From the NCBI GenBank assembly GCA_910589025.1, contig CAJURM010000008.1, positions 62,001 through 126,000 of the forward strand: a DNA stretch of 64,000 nt, in the 5' to 3' direction. Position numbers and translations under genes: made by a program. The notes below the pieces were generated by a model that was not told the origin of the DNA, ran no database searches, and saw nothing but the letters and a program-made list of their open reading frames with translations. The stretch comes from an uncultured Odoribacter sp. (GTDB taxonomy: Bacteria; Bacteroidota; Bacteroidia; Bacteroidales; Marinifilaceae). Below, one piece after another: positions 25,095 through 33,150 of this stretch (its first letter is position 1; each line of letters opens with the position of its first letter).

Positions 25095-26087
25095 CTATTT
25101 ATTCACTAAAAAACGATAAACGGCAAGCGGCCATCTCAATAAATTAAAATGGATACATAACACGCTTATCATGAGTTTTCTATTTAATGCAATCGGAGAC
25201 CTCATCAAAAATGAATATTTACTCCGAAGTATTTTCGTATGTTCGGCAATAATCCGTTTCCGGTCTAAACAGGTGTCTGCTATTCCGTAATAAGCGATTT
25301 TCGCTAAAATGGAAAAACTTGCCCGTTTTCGTATAACCTCTGCTAAATAAACATTTTCCACTATCCCGGAATCAAGAGCAAAAACATATAGCTGTTCATA
25401 AGCTTCCAATAAATCTGCATAATTTTGTTTCAAACCTCCTACCGAAACACTTTGCTCGCCTTGAAAATAAAAATAGCCTGCCTTATTGCTTTTCACCATC
25501 CGGGAAGCACGTTGTAATATTTCATATTGAATGGCTATGTCCTCCCCGATTTTTCCTTCCGGCAGCCGCAACCCTGTGAATAGACTTTTTTTAAACAAAT
25601 TACAGCATAACGAATAACTTCCAACAGAAGAACAAGCCCCTTGGAAAAGGAAATCATGAATGATCTCATTTCCGTCAAAACATTGATAAGTCACTTCTTT
25701 TTGCTTCACGTACATCGGTTTGTCAGCCAAGACACATCGGATTGCAGTGACGTCACTTTGCGTATCTTCCAATAACTCCACAAGATATTTGTACATATCT
25801 TCTGTAATCCAGTCATCACTATCGACAAAACCGATATACTCTCCCGAAGCGATTTCCAAACCGCAATTACGTGCCGAAGCAGCTCCCCCGTTTTTTTTAT
25901 GGATGACCCGTATGCGGCTGTCTTTTGATTGATAGACATCACAGATACGGCCTGAATTGTCGGAAGAGCCGTCATTGATTAAAATAATTTCCAAGTTGGA
26001 ATAATCCTGGGCAAGAACGGAATCTATACAACGCTCCAAGTATTTTTCCGCATTATAAACCGGTATGATGACACTGATTGTCTCCAT
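25095..26087 (-). CDS. Glycosyltransferase family 2
   Basis: A 330-residue GT2 enzyme: ISVIIPVYNAEKYLERCIDS, INDGSSDNS, GGAASARNCGLE and the DSDD metal site in YIGFVDSDDWI. The frame opens one codon earlier at a TTG, but the ATG at 26087 is preferred; it overlaps the stop of the Stealth gene by one base (TGATG), showing tight translational coupling. The second half (about 220-330) is a helical region common in EpsJ-like enzymes. It adds one sugar of the repeat unit on the cytoplasmic face; the donor cannot be predicted. Confidence 0.92.
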   Translation of the reverse strand: METISVIIPVYNAEKYLERCIDSVLAQDYSNLEIILINDGSSDNSGRICDVYQSKDSRIRVIHKKNGGAASARNCGLEIASGEYIGFVDSDDWITEDMYKYLVELLEDTQSDVTAIRCVLADKPMYVKQKEVTYQCFDGNEIIHDFLFQGACSSVGSYSLCCNLFKKSLFTGLRLPEGKIGEDIAIQYEILQRASRMVKSNKAGYFYFQGEQSVSVGGLKQNYADLLEAYEQLYVFALDSGIVENVYLAEVIRKRASFSILAKIAYYGIADTCLDRKRIIAEHTKILRSKYSFLMRSPIALNRKLMISVLCIHFNLLRWPLAVYRFLVNK

Positions 26088-27061
26088 CAATTCTCAAAAG
26101 AGGATTTCTCTGGCAGAATAACCCCGAAAGCGTCGTTTATTTTTCTCTTGGCCCCCTCAAAATCGGATAATTCCCCGTCGTTCAGACAGATAATTGCTTT
26201 ATGTTGTTTCCGGATAAACTGGCTGATGGCTTCTACATTTGAATCTTCCAACAAAAAATACCGGGAATCCTTCAACACATTAACAGGAACGAAAGTTCCT
26301 GAAACCAACTGCCAATAACGGAACAAATATTGATTCACATTATGAATTTCGCGAAACCGGGAACAACATGTCTTTTCCAAAATGCTTCCTTCCTTTTCCC
26401 AAATCTCCTGAAATACCGATTTCTTGTAAGCATTCGGGAAATGGGGATTCTGCAGTCCTGTGAATCGGTTCCAGGGAAGAAGGGCCAACGTCCTTAAATT
26501 ATTCAGTCTGTTATGAAAATTAAACCACTTGTACCAATGCTTTCTGATGACAGTATGGAAACAGAAGTGTTTATTGATAATTTCCAAATCATTCAGCACA
26601 ATATGTCCTAACTGGTCCGTCTCCATCGGATTCAGCACTGCCATGTCACAAGGTAAGCCTTTCTTAAAAAAACGTTCCGGGACGACCTTGTCAAGAAGAA
26701 ACAAATCGTCATTAAAAAAAACGAAATCTTCTGCCAAACCTTTAATCCGGTGAAGATTAAGTTCTATTGTATTTACATTAAACGTGGGAAGCCAGGAAGA
26801 AGGAATAAAATCCGAATGCCTGACAAAATTCAGCTTCGGACAATTCAAATTCAGCCAATCCGGATAATGCCCGCAAGTAACCAAATGTACCCGTTCCACC
26901 CATGGAGCAAATTTCTCAATCCCTCGGAACCAATATTTCAAATTCTCCCAATCCCTGTAACGGACATCCCGTTTATCACCGTTATTTATGGCTGCATACC
27001 GCTTAAATTCAGCCTGCCATTCAGTATCATTGCTATCTACCCACAATTGAACAAAGTCCAT
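26087..27061 (-). CDS. Stealth family capsular polysaccharide phosphotransferase
   Basis: A 324-residue protein with the Stealth conserved regions in order. CR1 is DFVQLWVDSNDTEW. CR2 covers RDWENLKYWFRGIEKFAPWV, then HLVTCGHYPDWL, PTFNVNTIELNLHRI and FVFFNDDLFLL. CR3-like and CR4-like segments lie near the C-terminus (HFPNAYKKS). Stealth enzymes transfer hexose-1-phosphate and form phosphodiester bonds in capsules and exopolysaccharides, as in Neisseria and teichoic-type polymers. Its presence predicts a phosphodiester link in this polymer. It lies between the polymerase gene and a GT2 with minimal gaps. Confidence 0.9.
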   Translation of the reverse strand: MDFVQLWVDSNDTEWQAEFKRYAAINNGDKRDVRYRDWENLKYWFRGIEKFAPWVERVHLVTCGHYPDWLNLNCPKLNFVRHSDFIPSSWLPTFNVNTIELNLHRIKGLAEDFVFFNDDLFLLDKVVPERFFKKGLPCDMAVLNPMETDQLGHIVLNDLEIINKHFCFHTVIRKHWYKWFNFHNRLNNLRTLALLPWNRFTGLQNPHFPNAYKKSVFQEIWEKEGSILEKTCCSRFREIHNVNQYLFRYWQLVSGTFVPVNVLKDSRYFLLEDSNVEAISQFIRKQHKAIICLNDGELSDFEGAKRKINDAFGVILPEKSSFEN

Positions 27062-27065
27062 AAAC

Positions 27066-28208
27066 TCACGATTGATGAATCAGTAACTTAACATTATTTT
27101 TTCGTTGTAACGAGAGAATGAAGCACCAACAATAAACATATAATCCTCCCAATAAATCACCTAAAAAAAACATGGCAAAGAGAAATGAAAAAACATATTC
27201 ATAATTGTCATCCTGATACTTCTCTTTTACAATCGAAAAAATAAAAAAGACATATATTAAAGTATAAATAGTGCCTTTTATGGCTATACAATCTAAAAAG
27301 GAATTATGTACCCGTCCTGATATTTCTGCTTTTCCCGTACCTCCTTTACTTGCAGGCCAATACTTATCCCCGGCACCAAGCAGCAAAGCTTCTCTTCCGG
27401 AAATTGAATATAATACCCCTTCCACTGCATAAGTGAATCGTAATCTGTTCGAACCATCATTTAATGAAACACCTCCGCGCCCGGAAACAGGCTCAAATAA
27501 ACTTATTATCGCAAAACCTATAAGGGAGAGGGTTATATTAGTAATTATAAAAAAAGGAAATAATCTGATTTTTAATAATAATTTTTTAATGAACGTATTC
27601 TGTTTTAATCTGCGGATTATATAAAAAACCAGTATTGCTAAAATAAAATTCCGGCTAAAGGTCAAAATACCTAAAATCAAAAACAATATTGAAAATGTTT
27701 TTTCACCCATTTTCTGAGCCATCAGGAAAGCAAACAAAACGTAGATAGCAGAATAGTTCGGATCATAAGAATTGTATACCAAACGTCCGTCCTCACGCAC
27801 CCCATATAACAAACTAAATAATAAAAAAAATGCAAATACTCCTGCAAAAAATAATTTCCTGTTTCTTAAATCAGATACGTTTACTCTCTCAATAAACAAA
27901 AAAGGAAGTAGTATTAAAATTTTGAAAAAGTCATTTACATCAAAAAAACTACGGTATAATTGGAGGGCAACAATAGCACCCAATACCATTAGTAAGGTAT
28001 AAAATACCCTTTTCCTCAAATAAATACCGTTATGAATAAGAAATAGAATTAAAAACAGAAAAGAAATTCCATAAACCAAAAAACGGATATAGGATTGCTC
28101 TAAAAATACAATAGTGAATGAATCTTCTCCCGGCGATAAAGATATAAATATTAAAAAAACGGAAAAGAATAAAGCTTTGATTAAAAGCTTATATGCACTA
28201 TTCCCCAT
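27066..28208 (-). CDS. Wzy-like polysaccharide polymerase
   Basis: A 380-residue, very hydrophobic protein with about ten to eleven membrane segments and a large loop near residues 220-300 (LFEPVSGRGGVSLNDGSNRLR). This is the layout of Wzy polymerases and O-antigen ligases, which are poorly conserved in sequence. The ATG at 28208 is chosen although the frame is open from 28232. There it overlaps the stop of the upstream GT2 as TAATG. As the only polymerase-type protein of the locus it should join repeat units on the periplasmic face. The gene is visibly AT-rich, as is usual for wzy genes. Confidence 0.8.
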   Translation of the reverse strand: MGNSAYKLLIKALFFSVFLIFISLSPGEDSFTIVFLEQSYIRFLVYGISFLFLILFLIHNGIYLRKRVFYTLLMVLGAIVALQLYRSFFDVNDFFKILILLPFLFIERVNVSDLRNRKLFFAGVFAFFLLFSLLYGVREDGRLVYNSYDPNYSAIYVLFAFLMAQKMGEKTFSILFLILGILTFSRNFILAILVFYIIRRLKQNTFIKKLLLKIRLFPFFIITNITLSLIGFAIISLFEPVSGRGGVSLNDGSNRLRFTYAVEGVLYSISGREALLLGAGDKYWPASKGGTGKAEISGRVHNSFLDCIAIKGTIYTLIYVFFIFSIVKEKYQDDNYEYVFSFLFAMFFLGDLLGGLYVYCWCFILSLQRKNNVKLLIHQS

Positions 28209-29137
28209 TAAAGAACCGGATTCTTGCCACATAAAAATCTTTTCAGAATGGCCAGATTAATACCTACCCCCCACTTAAAAAAATCCCCGGACTGAACAAA
28301 ATACAAAAACTCTTTCAGCGTATATTGACTCAGTGACATATAGAGAACTTCCAAAAGTTCTTTCGATAAATACCGTTTAGCCGCTTTCAACGTATTTACC
28401 GTAATTTTATCCTCTCTGACAGAACGGGTTATAAATTCATCCCGACAAAATTTCTCTATATATTCCCTACGGCACTTTCTTGCCCCCTCAGCTTGCTTGA
28501 AATTATTCTTTTGCGTAATCTGTGTGTCCGAAATCCGGTATCTTAACAATACCTCCTGAATATTGTAAAAATCCCCGTAACTGCTTAAATCTACCCAGAG
28601 TTTATAATCCTCCGCATGCAAATAATCCTTATCATAACAAATATGATGCTCAGTCAAAACCTGACGTCTGATCATCACAGAAGGATGTGCAAAACAGGGA
28701 TATTTAAGCAGCCAGGATTTCAACTCCCCTGACTTTTCTTTTGCCGTAAATATATATTTTGAAGCCTTCGAAAGTCCGAATCCCTTTATTTGAGTTCCGC
28801 AAACAATAATTTCAGGATGTTCCTCCAAAATTCGTACTTGCTTTTCAAAACGGGCAGGTAAAGAAATGTCATCAGCATCCATTCTTGCAATATACTTGCC
28901 TTGTGATAATTCCAAACCACGGTTCAAGGTATATATCAATCCCTGATTACCCGGATTGGCAAAATAACGAATTCGGGAATCATCATACTGTGCTATGACT
29001 TTTTCGGTTGCATCTGTCGATCCGTCATTTATGACAATCAATTCAAAATCACGAAAAGACTGATTCAAAATACTGTCAATACTCTCCGCAATGGTATCTT
29101 GTGCATTATAGGCAGGAAGAATAACACTTACAAGCAT
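28208..29137 (-). CDS. Glycosyltransferase family 2
   Basis: A 309-residue GT2 enzyme: VSVILPAYNAQDTIAESIDS, INDGSTDAT, NQGLIYTLNRGLE and the metal-binding KYIARMDADDISLPARF. A later segment, HAEDYKLWVDLSSYG, carries the probable catalytic acid. This subgroup is frequent in O-antigen and capsule loci. It starts three bases after the pyruvyl transferase stop, and its own stop overlaps the polymerase start, so the genes are translationally coupled. Donor and acceptor sugars are not predictable. Confidence 0.92.
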   Translation of the reverse strand: MLVSVILPAYNAQDTIAESIDSILNQSFRDFELIVINDGSTDATEKVIAQYDDSRIRYFANPGNQGLIYTLNRGLELSQGKYIARMDADDISLPARFEKQVRILEEHPEIIVCGTQIKGFGLSKASKYIFTAKEKSGELKSWLLKYPCFAHPSVMIRRQVLTEHHICYDKDYLHAEDYKLWVDLSSYGDFYNIQEVLLRYRISDTQITQKNNFKQAEGARKCRREYIEKFCRDEFITRSVREDKITVNTLKAAKRYLSKELLEVLYMSLSQYTLKEFLYFVQSGDFFKWGVGINLAILKRFLCGKNPVL

Positions 29138-29140
29138 AAT

Positions 29141-30106
29141 CTATTCTACAAAATGAACATTCTTCATTTCTTCCAGCCATGTATGATAAAATCCGCTATT
29201 TTTACCATAAGAATTATCCAGAAAGAAACATTCCTTTCCTAACAAAATAGCCAAAATGGCAACATGCAAACGAGTCGTATACACCCTTTTATAAGAACTG
29301 ACAAATCCAACGCCTACCTTTAACATTTTTTTCCGATAAACCCTGTCGGCATAAAAATCAATCCACTTTCCCCAACAAGAGCCCGATAGCCCCATACGTG
29401 CCAAAACATTTTTAACCTTCTCCGATAAACGCATAATCAGGTTAAAAACAAATCTGCGTTCATACGTAGGCCAATCCGAAGTAACCATAACAGGAAAGGG
29501 TAAATCACCCGGCGAAATTTCTTTGAATTCCTTATCCTTACGCTTTAAAAACAAAATCTTATTTTGTTCTCTTTTTTTATATTTTGCCAGCTTGTCTATG
29601 GAAATACAAAAAGCCATATCCGGTAGCAATAATATCTCATTCTGAAAACGGCTCTGAAGCAAATCGAACGATTGCTGGTCCCTGGCACAAATGGTCAATT
29701 GCTTATGCTCTGCCATTCTCCGGGCTTCTTCTTGAAAAACAGCTTCATCCTCATAAAAAACCGTTTGAGGGAAAATAATGATTCTGTTCTTCGCATACTT
29801 TTCGATAATCTGCAAACGAAACTTTTGAGAACGTTTCCAGACATCCCCGAAATTTCCGCCTCCCTGCAATAAAATAATGGCATCCGTCGGAATGACATAA
29901 TTGGAATCGTAGCTGAAAAGAGAAGCTTTGTACAAACACCTATAGGGTAATTTCTCCAAAAAATGACGTTCTCCTTCCCAAATCAGGATATCCCCGATAT
30001 TCTCATAATAAGGTAGTTCCAACAACACATAATCACGGTCTATCAAAGGACGCAATACTTCCTCAATCCGGGATTTCAAAATTTCTATCTTCTCACTTGA
30101 ATTCAT
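29141..30106 (-). CDS. Polysaccharide pyruvyl transferase family protein
   Basis: A 321-residue protein matching the polysaccharide pyruvyl transferase family (CsaB/ExoV/EpsO type). These enzymes add a pyruvate ketal to a sugar from phosphoenolpyruvate and give the polymer negative charge. Visible motifs are YYENIGDILIWEGE near the N-terminus, ILLQGGGNFGDVW, IIFPQTVFY, ARDQQSFDLL, LLPDMAF, and the C-terminal VYTTRLHVAILAILLGK, which carries the conserved His-containing PEP-binding region. It is 7 bases after the radical SAM gene and 3 bases before a GT2. Confidence 0.9.
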   Translation of the reverse strand: MNSSEKIEILKSRIEEVLRPLIDRDYVLLELPYYENIGDILIWEGERHFLEKLPYRCLYKASLFSYDSNYVIPTDAIILLQGGGNFGDVWKRSQKFRLQIIEKYAKNRIIIFPQTVFYEDEAVFQEEARRMAEHKQLTICARDQQSFDLLQSRFQNEILLLPDMAFCISIDKLAKYKKREQNKILFLKRKDKEFKEISPGDLPFPVMVTSDWPTYERRFVFNLIMRLSEKVKNVLARMGLSGSCWGKWIDFYADRVYRKKMLKVGVGFVSSYKRVYTTRLHVAILAILLGKECFFLDNSYGKNSGFYHTWLEEMKNVHFVE

Positions 30107-30113
30107 AAAACAA

Positions 30114-31208
30114 CTATTTTTGTCTTATGCGTTTCCGAATGTGCCGGAGAAAACTTACCCCGCCCAAATAATAATACATAAAAGTGGAGAACTGTTTTTC
30201 CCAAAATGAATATACCCGATTAGCTTCTACCAGTTTATGACTTATAAATTCATTCATTTCCGGAGTTAACCACTCGTCTCCATTCATACATTTTCTATTC
30301 CTTATAACAGAATAAGGAGGGGTATTCAGCTCCGGAATTACACCTAAAGTCATCAACGCATGGGCATTAAAACAATGGGCTTCACGACAATGTTTTCCTA
30401 CAGCAACAAACTTTACGGGCCAGTTCAAATCCTCAAATATATTCTGGGAAATATAGTAATTATAGCAAGGGCGAACATCTCCTGTTCCTAAATTCAGGTA
30501 AAAAGACCAATCTCCGGCATAACAAAACTCTTTCCTCTTTTCCCCGAAGACAGAAAGTTTAAAATCAAACATCGGGGATTGGAAAGTATTCCATATAGAA
30601 TGATATTCCTTTCGGGAATAGTTTGTTAAAATGGGGAACCCAGTCTTCGATTCATCCCGCGCTACTGTTACATGACACAAAGCCCCCACTTCTTGCAAAC
30701 AAACTTCTTTCATCTCATCAATATATGGGATAAGCTCATCAGAAGGTGTAACCTCTAAAGAAAAAGAACAACCGGCATTTTTTACCTTACGGATATTATC
30801 AAAAAATTTATCCATCAGTTTTCTTTTTTTCAATTCCAGATAATGAAAAGAAAACTTGAAACACAAATGAGACAACAACTCTTTGGGGAATGTCACGATT
30901 TCATCAAATCGTTTTGACACGGTTCCATTCGTTATAACCATGATATAGTGTCCCTCTTCTAAAAGTACCCGGATAATAGCAGGTAATTCCGGAGGAAGCA
31001 ATGTTTCCCCACCTCCGCACATATTAATATGACAAATCCCGCCCATACGCTCCCGGGATAAAGCCTTGCCGATATGTTCGGCTGTATATTTTAAAACCGG
31101 TAATTTTTCAGAAAATTTTCCCGTCTGTGTAATGTAACAATAATGACAACGTAATGTACACGTATTAACGGGAACTGAACAATTAATAAACCGTTTGATT
31201 TTCTCCAT
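30114..31208 (-). CDS. Radical SAM protein of the capsule locus
   Basis: A 364-residue radical SAM enzyme. The cluster-binding motif is Cys17, Cys21 and Cys24 in NTCTLRCHYC. The NMCGGGETLLPPEL segment matches the SAM-binding GGE motif. A second cysteine-containing region (EFCYAGDWSFYLNLGTGDVRPCYNYY and later CREAHC, CMNG), which I quote only in part as GTGDVRPCYNYY, resembles a SPASM or Twitch auxiliary-cluster domain. Its substrate is unknown. In this setting it could modify a sugar or the polymer, or a small peptide. Radical SAM enzymes are not part of the standard capsule toolkit. It is encoded between wzx and the pyruvyl transferase gene. Confidence 0.85.
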   Translation of the reverse strand: MEKIKRFINCSVPVNTCTLRCHYCYITQTGKFSEKLPVLKYTAEHIGKALSRERMGGICHINMCGGGETLLPPELPAIIRVLLEEGHYIMVITNGTVSKRFDEIVTFPKELLSHLCFKFSFHYLELKKRKLMDKFFDNIRKVKNAGCSFSLEVTPSDELIPYIDEMKEVCLQEVGALCHVTVARDESKTGFPILTNYSRKEYHSIWNTFQSPMFDFKLSVFGEKRKEFCYAGDWSFYLNLGTGDVRPCYNYYISQNIFEDLNWPVKFVAVGKHCREAHCFNAHALMTLGVIPELNTPPYSVIRNRKCMNGDEWLTPEMNEFISHKLVEANRVYSFWEKQFSTFMYYYLGGVSFLRHIRKRIRQK

Positions 31209-31215
31209 AATTCCT

Positions 31216-31345
31216 TTATTCTAAAAAAACGAACTCATAATCGTGCTCTCTCAACCATTTTATACTTTTTTCCAAATTATATTTTACAAACCAATTAGGA
31301 GGAAGACACTGTTATGGCACACCCCAATACGATTAATCCGTAACG
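31216..31345 (-). pseudogene. Gene remnant between wzx and the radical SAM gene
   Basis: On the minus strand, 31311-31216 encodes a protein-like C-terminus that includes PPNWFVKYNLEKSIKWL and ends REHDYEFVFLE before TAA. Just upstream, in another frame (about 31345-31295), RINRIGVCHNSVFL reads as its continuation, separated by a frameshift near 31300. The ending resembles polysaccharide deacetylase C-termini (leucine-rich helix, then a G/DYEFV strand), but that is only a guess. The fragment has no start codon. It is most likely what remains after deletion of a former capsule gene. Confidence 0.4.
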
Positions 31346-32884
31346 CTACGCCATTTTTTTACCCTCATTTTTCAAACGGCGTTTTAAAAATTTCAACAAA
31401 TAGTCTCTTTCCTCATGAGTCAATCCCAAAAAGTAAACAAAAAAAGAAACAGCTACTAAACTGACACCTATTACTATTATCCATTTTCCCCAGCTTTCAT
31501 TCAAATAGCAATGAAAAAAATAAGGAATAATGCAGCTAATAAATGCAATTCCCGCCGATTTGAAAAAAACATTGAAGGAGAAACGAAAAAGCGAAAAACG
31601 ATAAAAGTGGCGTAAAATCAACAAGCGTTGAAAAAGAGTTATCACAGAAACACATATTGAGATAACCCAAACGACTGCTGGTGCATATCCCCAGGAAAGA
31701 AACAGATAAGCCAATGGCAAATTCAACAAAATGCTACTTCCCACAATAAACTGATACCATTTATTTTTTCCCGTAGCCTGAATGGCTGTTCCCATTGTAT
31801 AGGCAAAAGACTCCAACATGGAATTTACTATCACAAGGCGGGTAAATACAACCGCATATTCCGGCACGTTTTTAAGCCACCATTTCAGAATAATTTCTGT
31901 CTCTATCAGCAAGGGAACGGCGAAAAACAAAAATAAGTAAAAAGAAAAACGAGCCCCCCGGAATAAAAGTATAACAGTATAAGATAAATCTCCGGCGGCA
32001 TATGATTTTACAATTTGAGGATTCAAGGCCGTCGAAAAATTTTGTACAAAACTATTGACTGCCGTGTTCACTTGATTGGCAATTCCATAAGCTGCATTCA
32101 GTAAGGGCCCGAAAAAAATATTCAGAATAATGTTTAGGCCTTGTGATTTTGTCAGCCAGGCAAGCGTTCCGAAAAGATTCCATCCGGCAAATCCCGTTAA
32201 AGTCTTATACAATTTTCTATCCCGTACAAAATGATAACGACAAGTCTTAATTTTCCATTTACAATAAATTCGGTAAGAAAACGCGATCAACGCATTTACT
32301 CCAAATACCAGCACAGCATATAATTTCAGTTTATCAAAGGTAACCCATATCAGAATAAAAGCCACCAATAACTTTAATGCCGATTCTATAATGCTGATAT
32401 AAGCATAAACGTACATCCGTTCGTATGCAATAATGGTTGCATTATAAGGAACCTGGAGTACATTCACCATAAACGAAAAGATAGCGAACTGGTAAATCCA
32501 ACGGGCGGCCTCCATCCGCTCTGCCGGAATATTCATCTGCGTATTCAGGAACCATACCCCCAATGTCTCCGCCAATAAAAAAACAAGCACTGCAACTCCG
32601 GCATGCAGTATCAAAGAGATGCTGAACACTTTTTGTAATTGTTCTGTATCTTTCCGCCCGATTTCAAAAGCTAAGAAGCGTTGTGTAGCCTGAGACATCG
32701 CCCCGTTCAAAAATGAAAACATCACTACAATACCTCCCACGACGTTGTAAATTCCGTAATCTTCCACTCCCAATACGTTCAACACGACCCGTGACGTATA
32801 CAACGTTACCACCATAATCAACAGCATACGAACATAAAGCATGGCTGTGTTTTGGGCTATACGCCGGGTGTTTTCAGAAGGCAT
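31346..32884 (-). CDS. Wzx-like polysaccharide flippase
   Basis: A 512-residue membrane protein with twelve to fourteen hydrophobic helices of the oligosaccharidyl-lipid/polysaccharide exporter superfamily. The N-terminal RIAQNTAMLYVRMLLIMVVTL-like helix is followed by SRVVLNVLGVEDYGIYNVVGG, typical of Bacteroidota capsule flippases. It moves lipid-linked repeat units across the inner membrane for polymerisation by the Wzy-like protein. It is the first biosynthetic gene of the locus, 266 bases after the unrecognised gene that follows upxY; that gap holds a large palindrome and a possible internal promoter. Confidence 0.9.
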   Translation of the reverse strand: MPSENTRRIAQNTAMLYVRMLLIMVVTLYTSRVVLNVLGVEDYGIYNVVGGIVVMFSFLNGAMSQATQRFLAFEIGRKDTEQLQKVFSISLILHAGVAVLVFLLAETLGVWFLNTQMNIPAERMEAARWIYQFAIFSFMVNVLQVPYNATIIAYERMYVYAYISIIESALKLLVAFILIWVTFDKLKLYAVLVFGVNALIAFSYRIYCKWKIKTCRYHFVRDRKLYKTLTGFAGWNLFGTLAWLTKSQGLNIILNIFFGPLLNAAYGIANQVNTAVNSFVQNFSTALNPQIVKSYAAGDLSYTVILLFRGARFSFYLFLFFAVPLLIETEIILKWWLKNVPEYAVVFTRLVIVNSMLESFAYTMGTAIQATGKNKWYQFIVGSSILLNLPLAYLFLSWGYAPAVVWVISICVSVITLFQRLLILRHFYRFSLFRFSFNVFFKSAGIAFISCIIPYFFHCYLNESWGKWIIVIGVSLVAVSFFVYFLGLTHEERDYLLKFLKRRLKNEGKKMA

Positions 32885-32933
32885 AAAAACAGATACTAAT
32901 ATAAAATACTCTTGTTACAAGCGTTCTCTTTTT

Positions 32934-32941
32934 CAAACATA
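32934..32941 (-). promoter_or_regulatory. Possible internal -7 element TATGTTTG upstream of wzx
   Basis: Exact match to TAnnTTTG on the minus strand, 49 bases before the wzx ATG. There is no -33 match, and chance occurrence in this AT-rich gap is possible. Confidence 0.25.
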
Positions 32942-33062
32942 CGCGGGAAAACAGATTTAATAAAATTACAGTCAACTTATTTAAGGTAATACGTACATCA
33001 CCCCACCCAAACTCCGCTCTTTTTTATAGCGACTTCCGTTACTTCTCCGTTTCAACTCCGAA

Positions 33063-33088
33063 TCAACTCCGTTCCGGAACGGAGTTGA
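33063..33088. repeat. 26-bp perfect palindrome with flanking partial copies
   Basis: The half-site TCAACTCCGTTCC is followed directly by its exact complement. Two further CAACTCCG copies lie next to it on the left (about 33050-33070). It stands in the untranslated gap between the gene after upxY and wzx. As RNA it would form a strong hairpin, but no T run follows it on the minus strand, so it is not a normal terminator. Confidence 0.8.
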
Positions 33089-33150
33089 AAGGGAAAAGAT
33101 TCGTTCTGGCAACAGGTGTATCTATAAGAAATAGAATGGTTGTCTATGTT

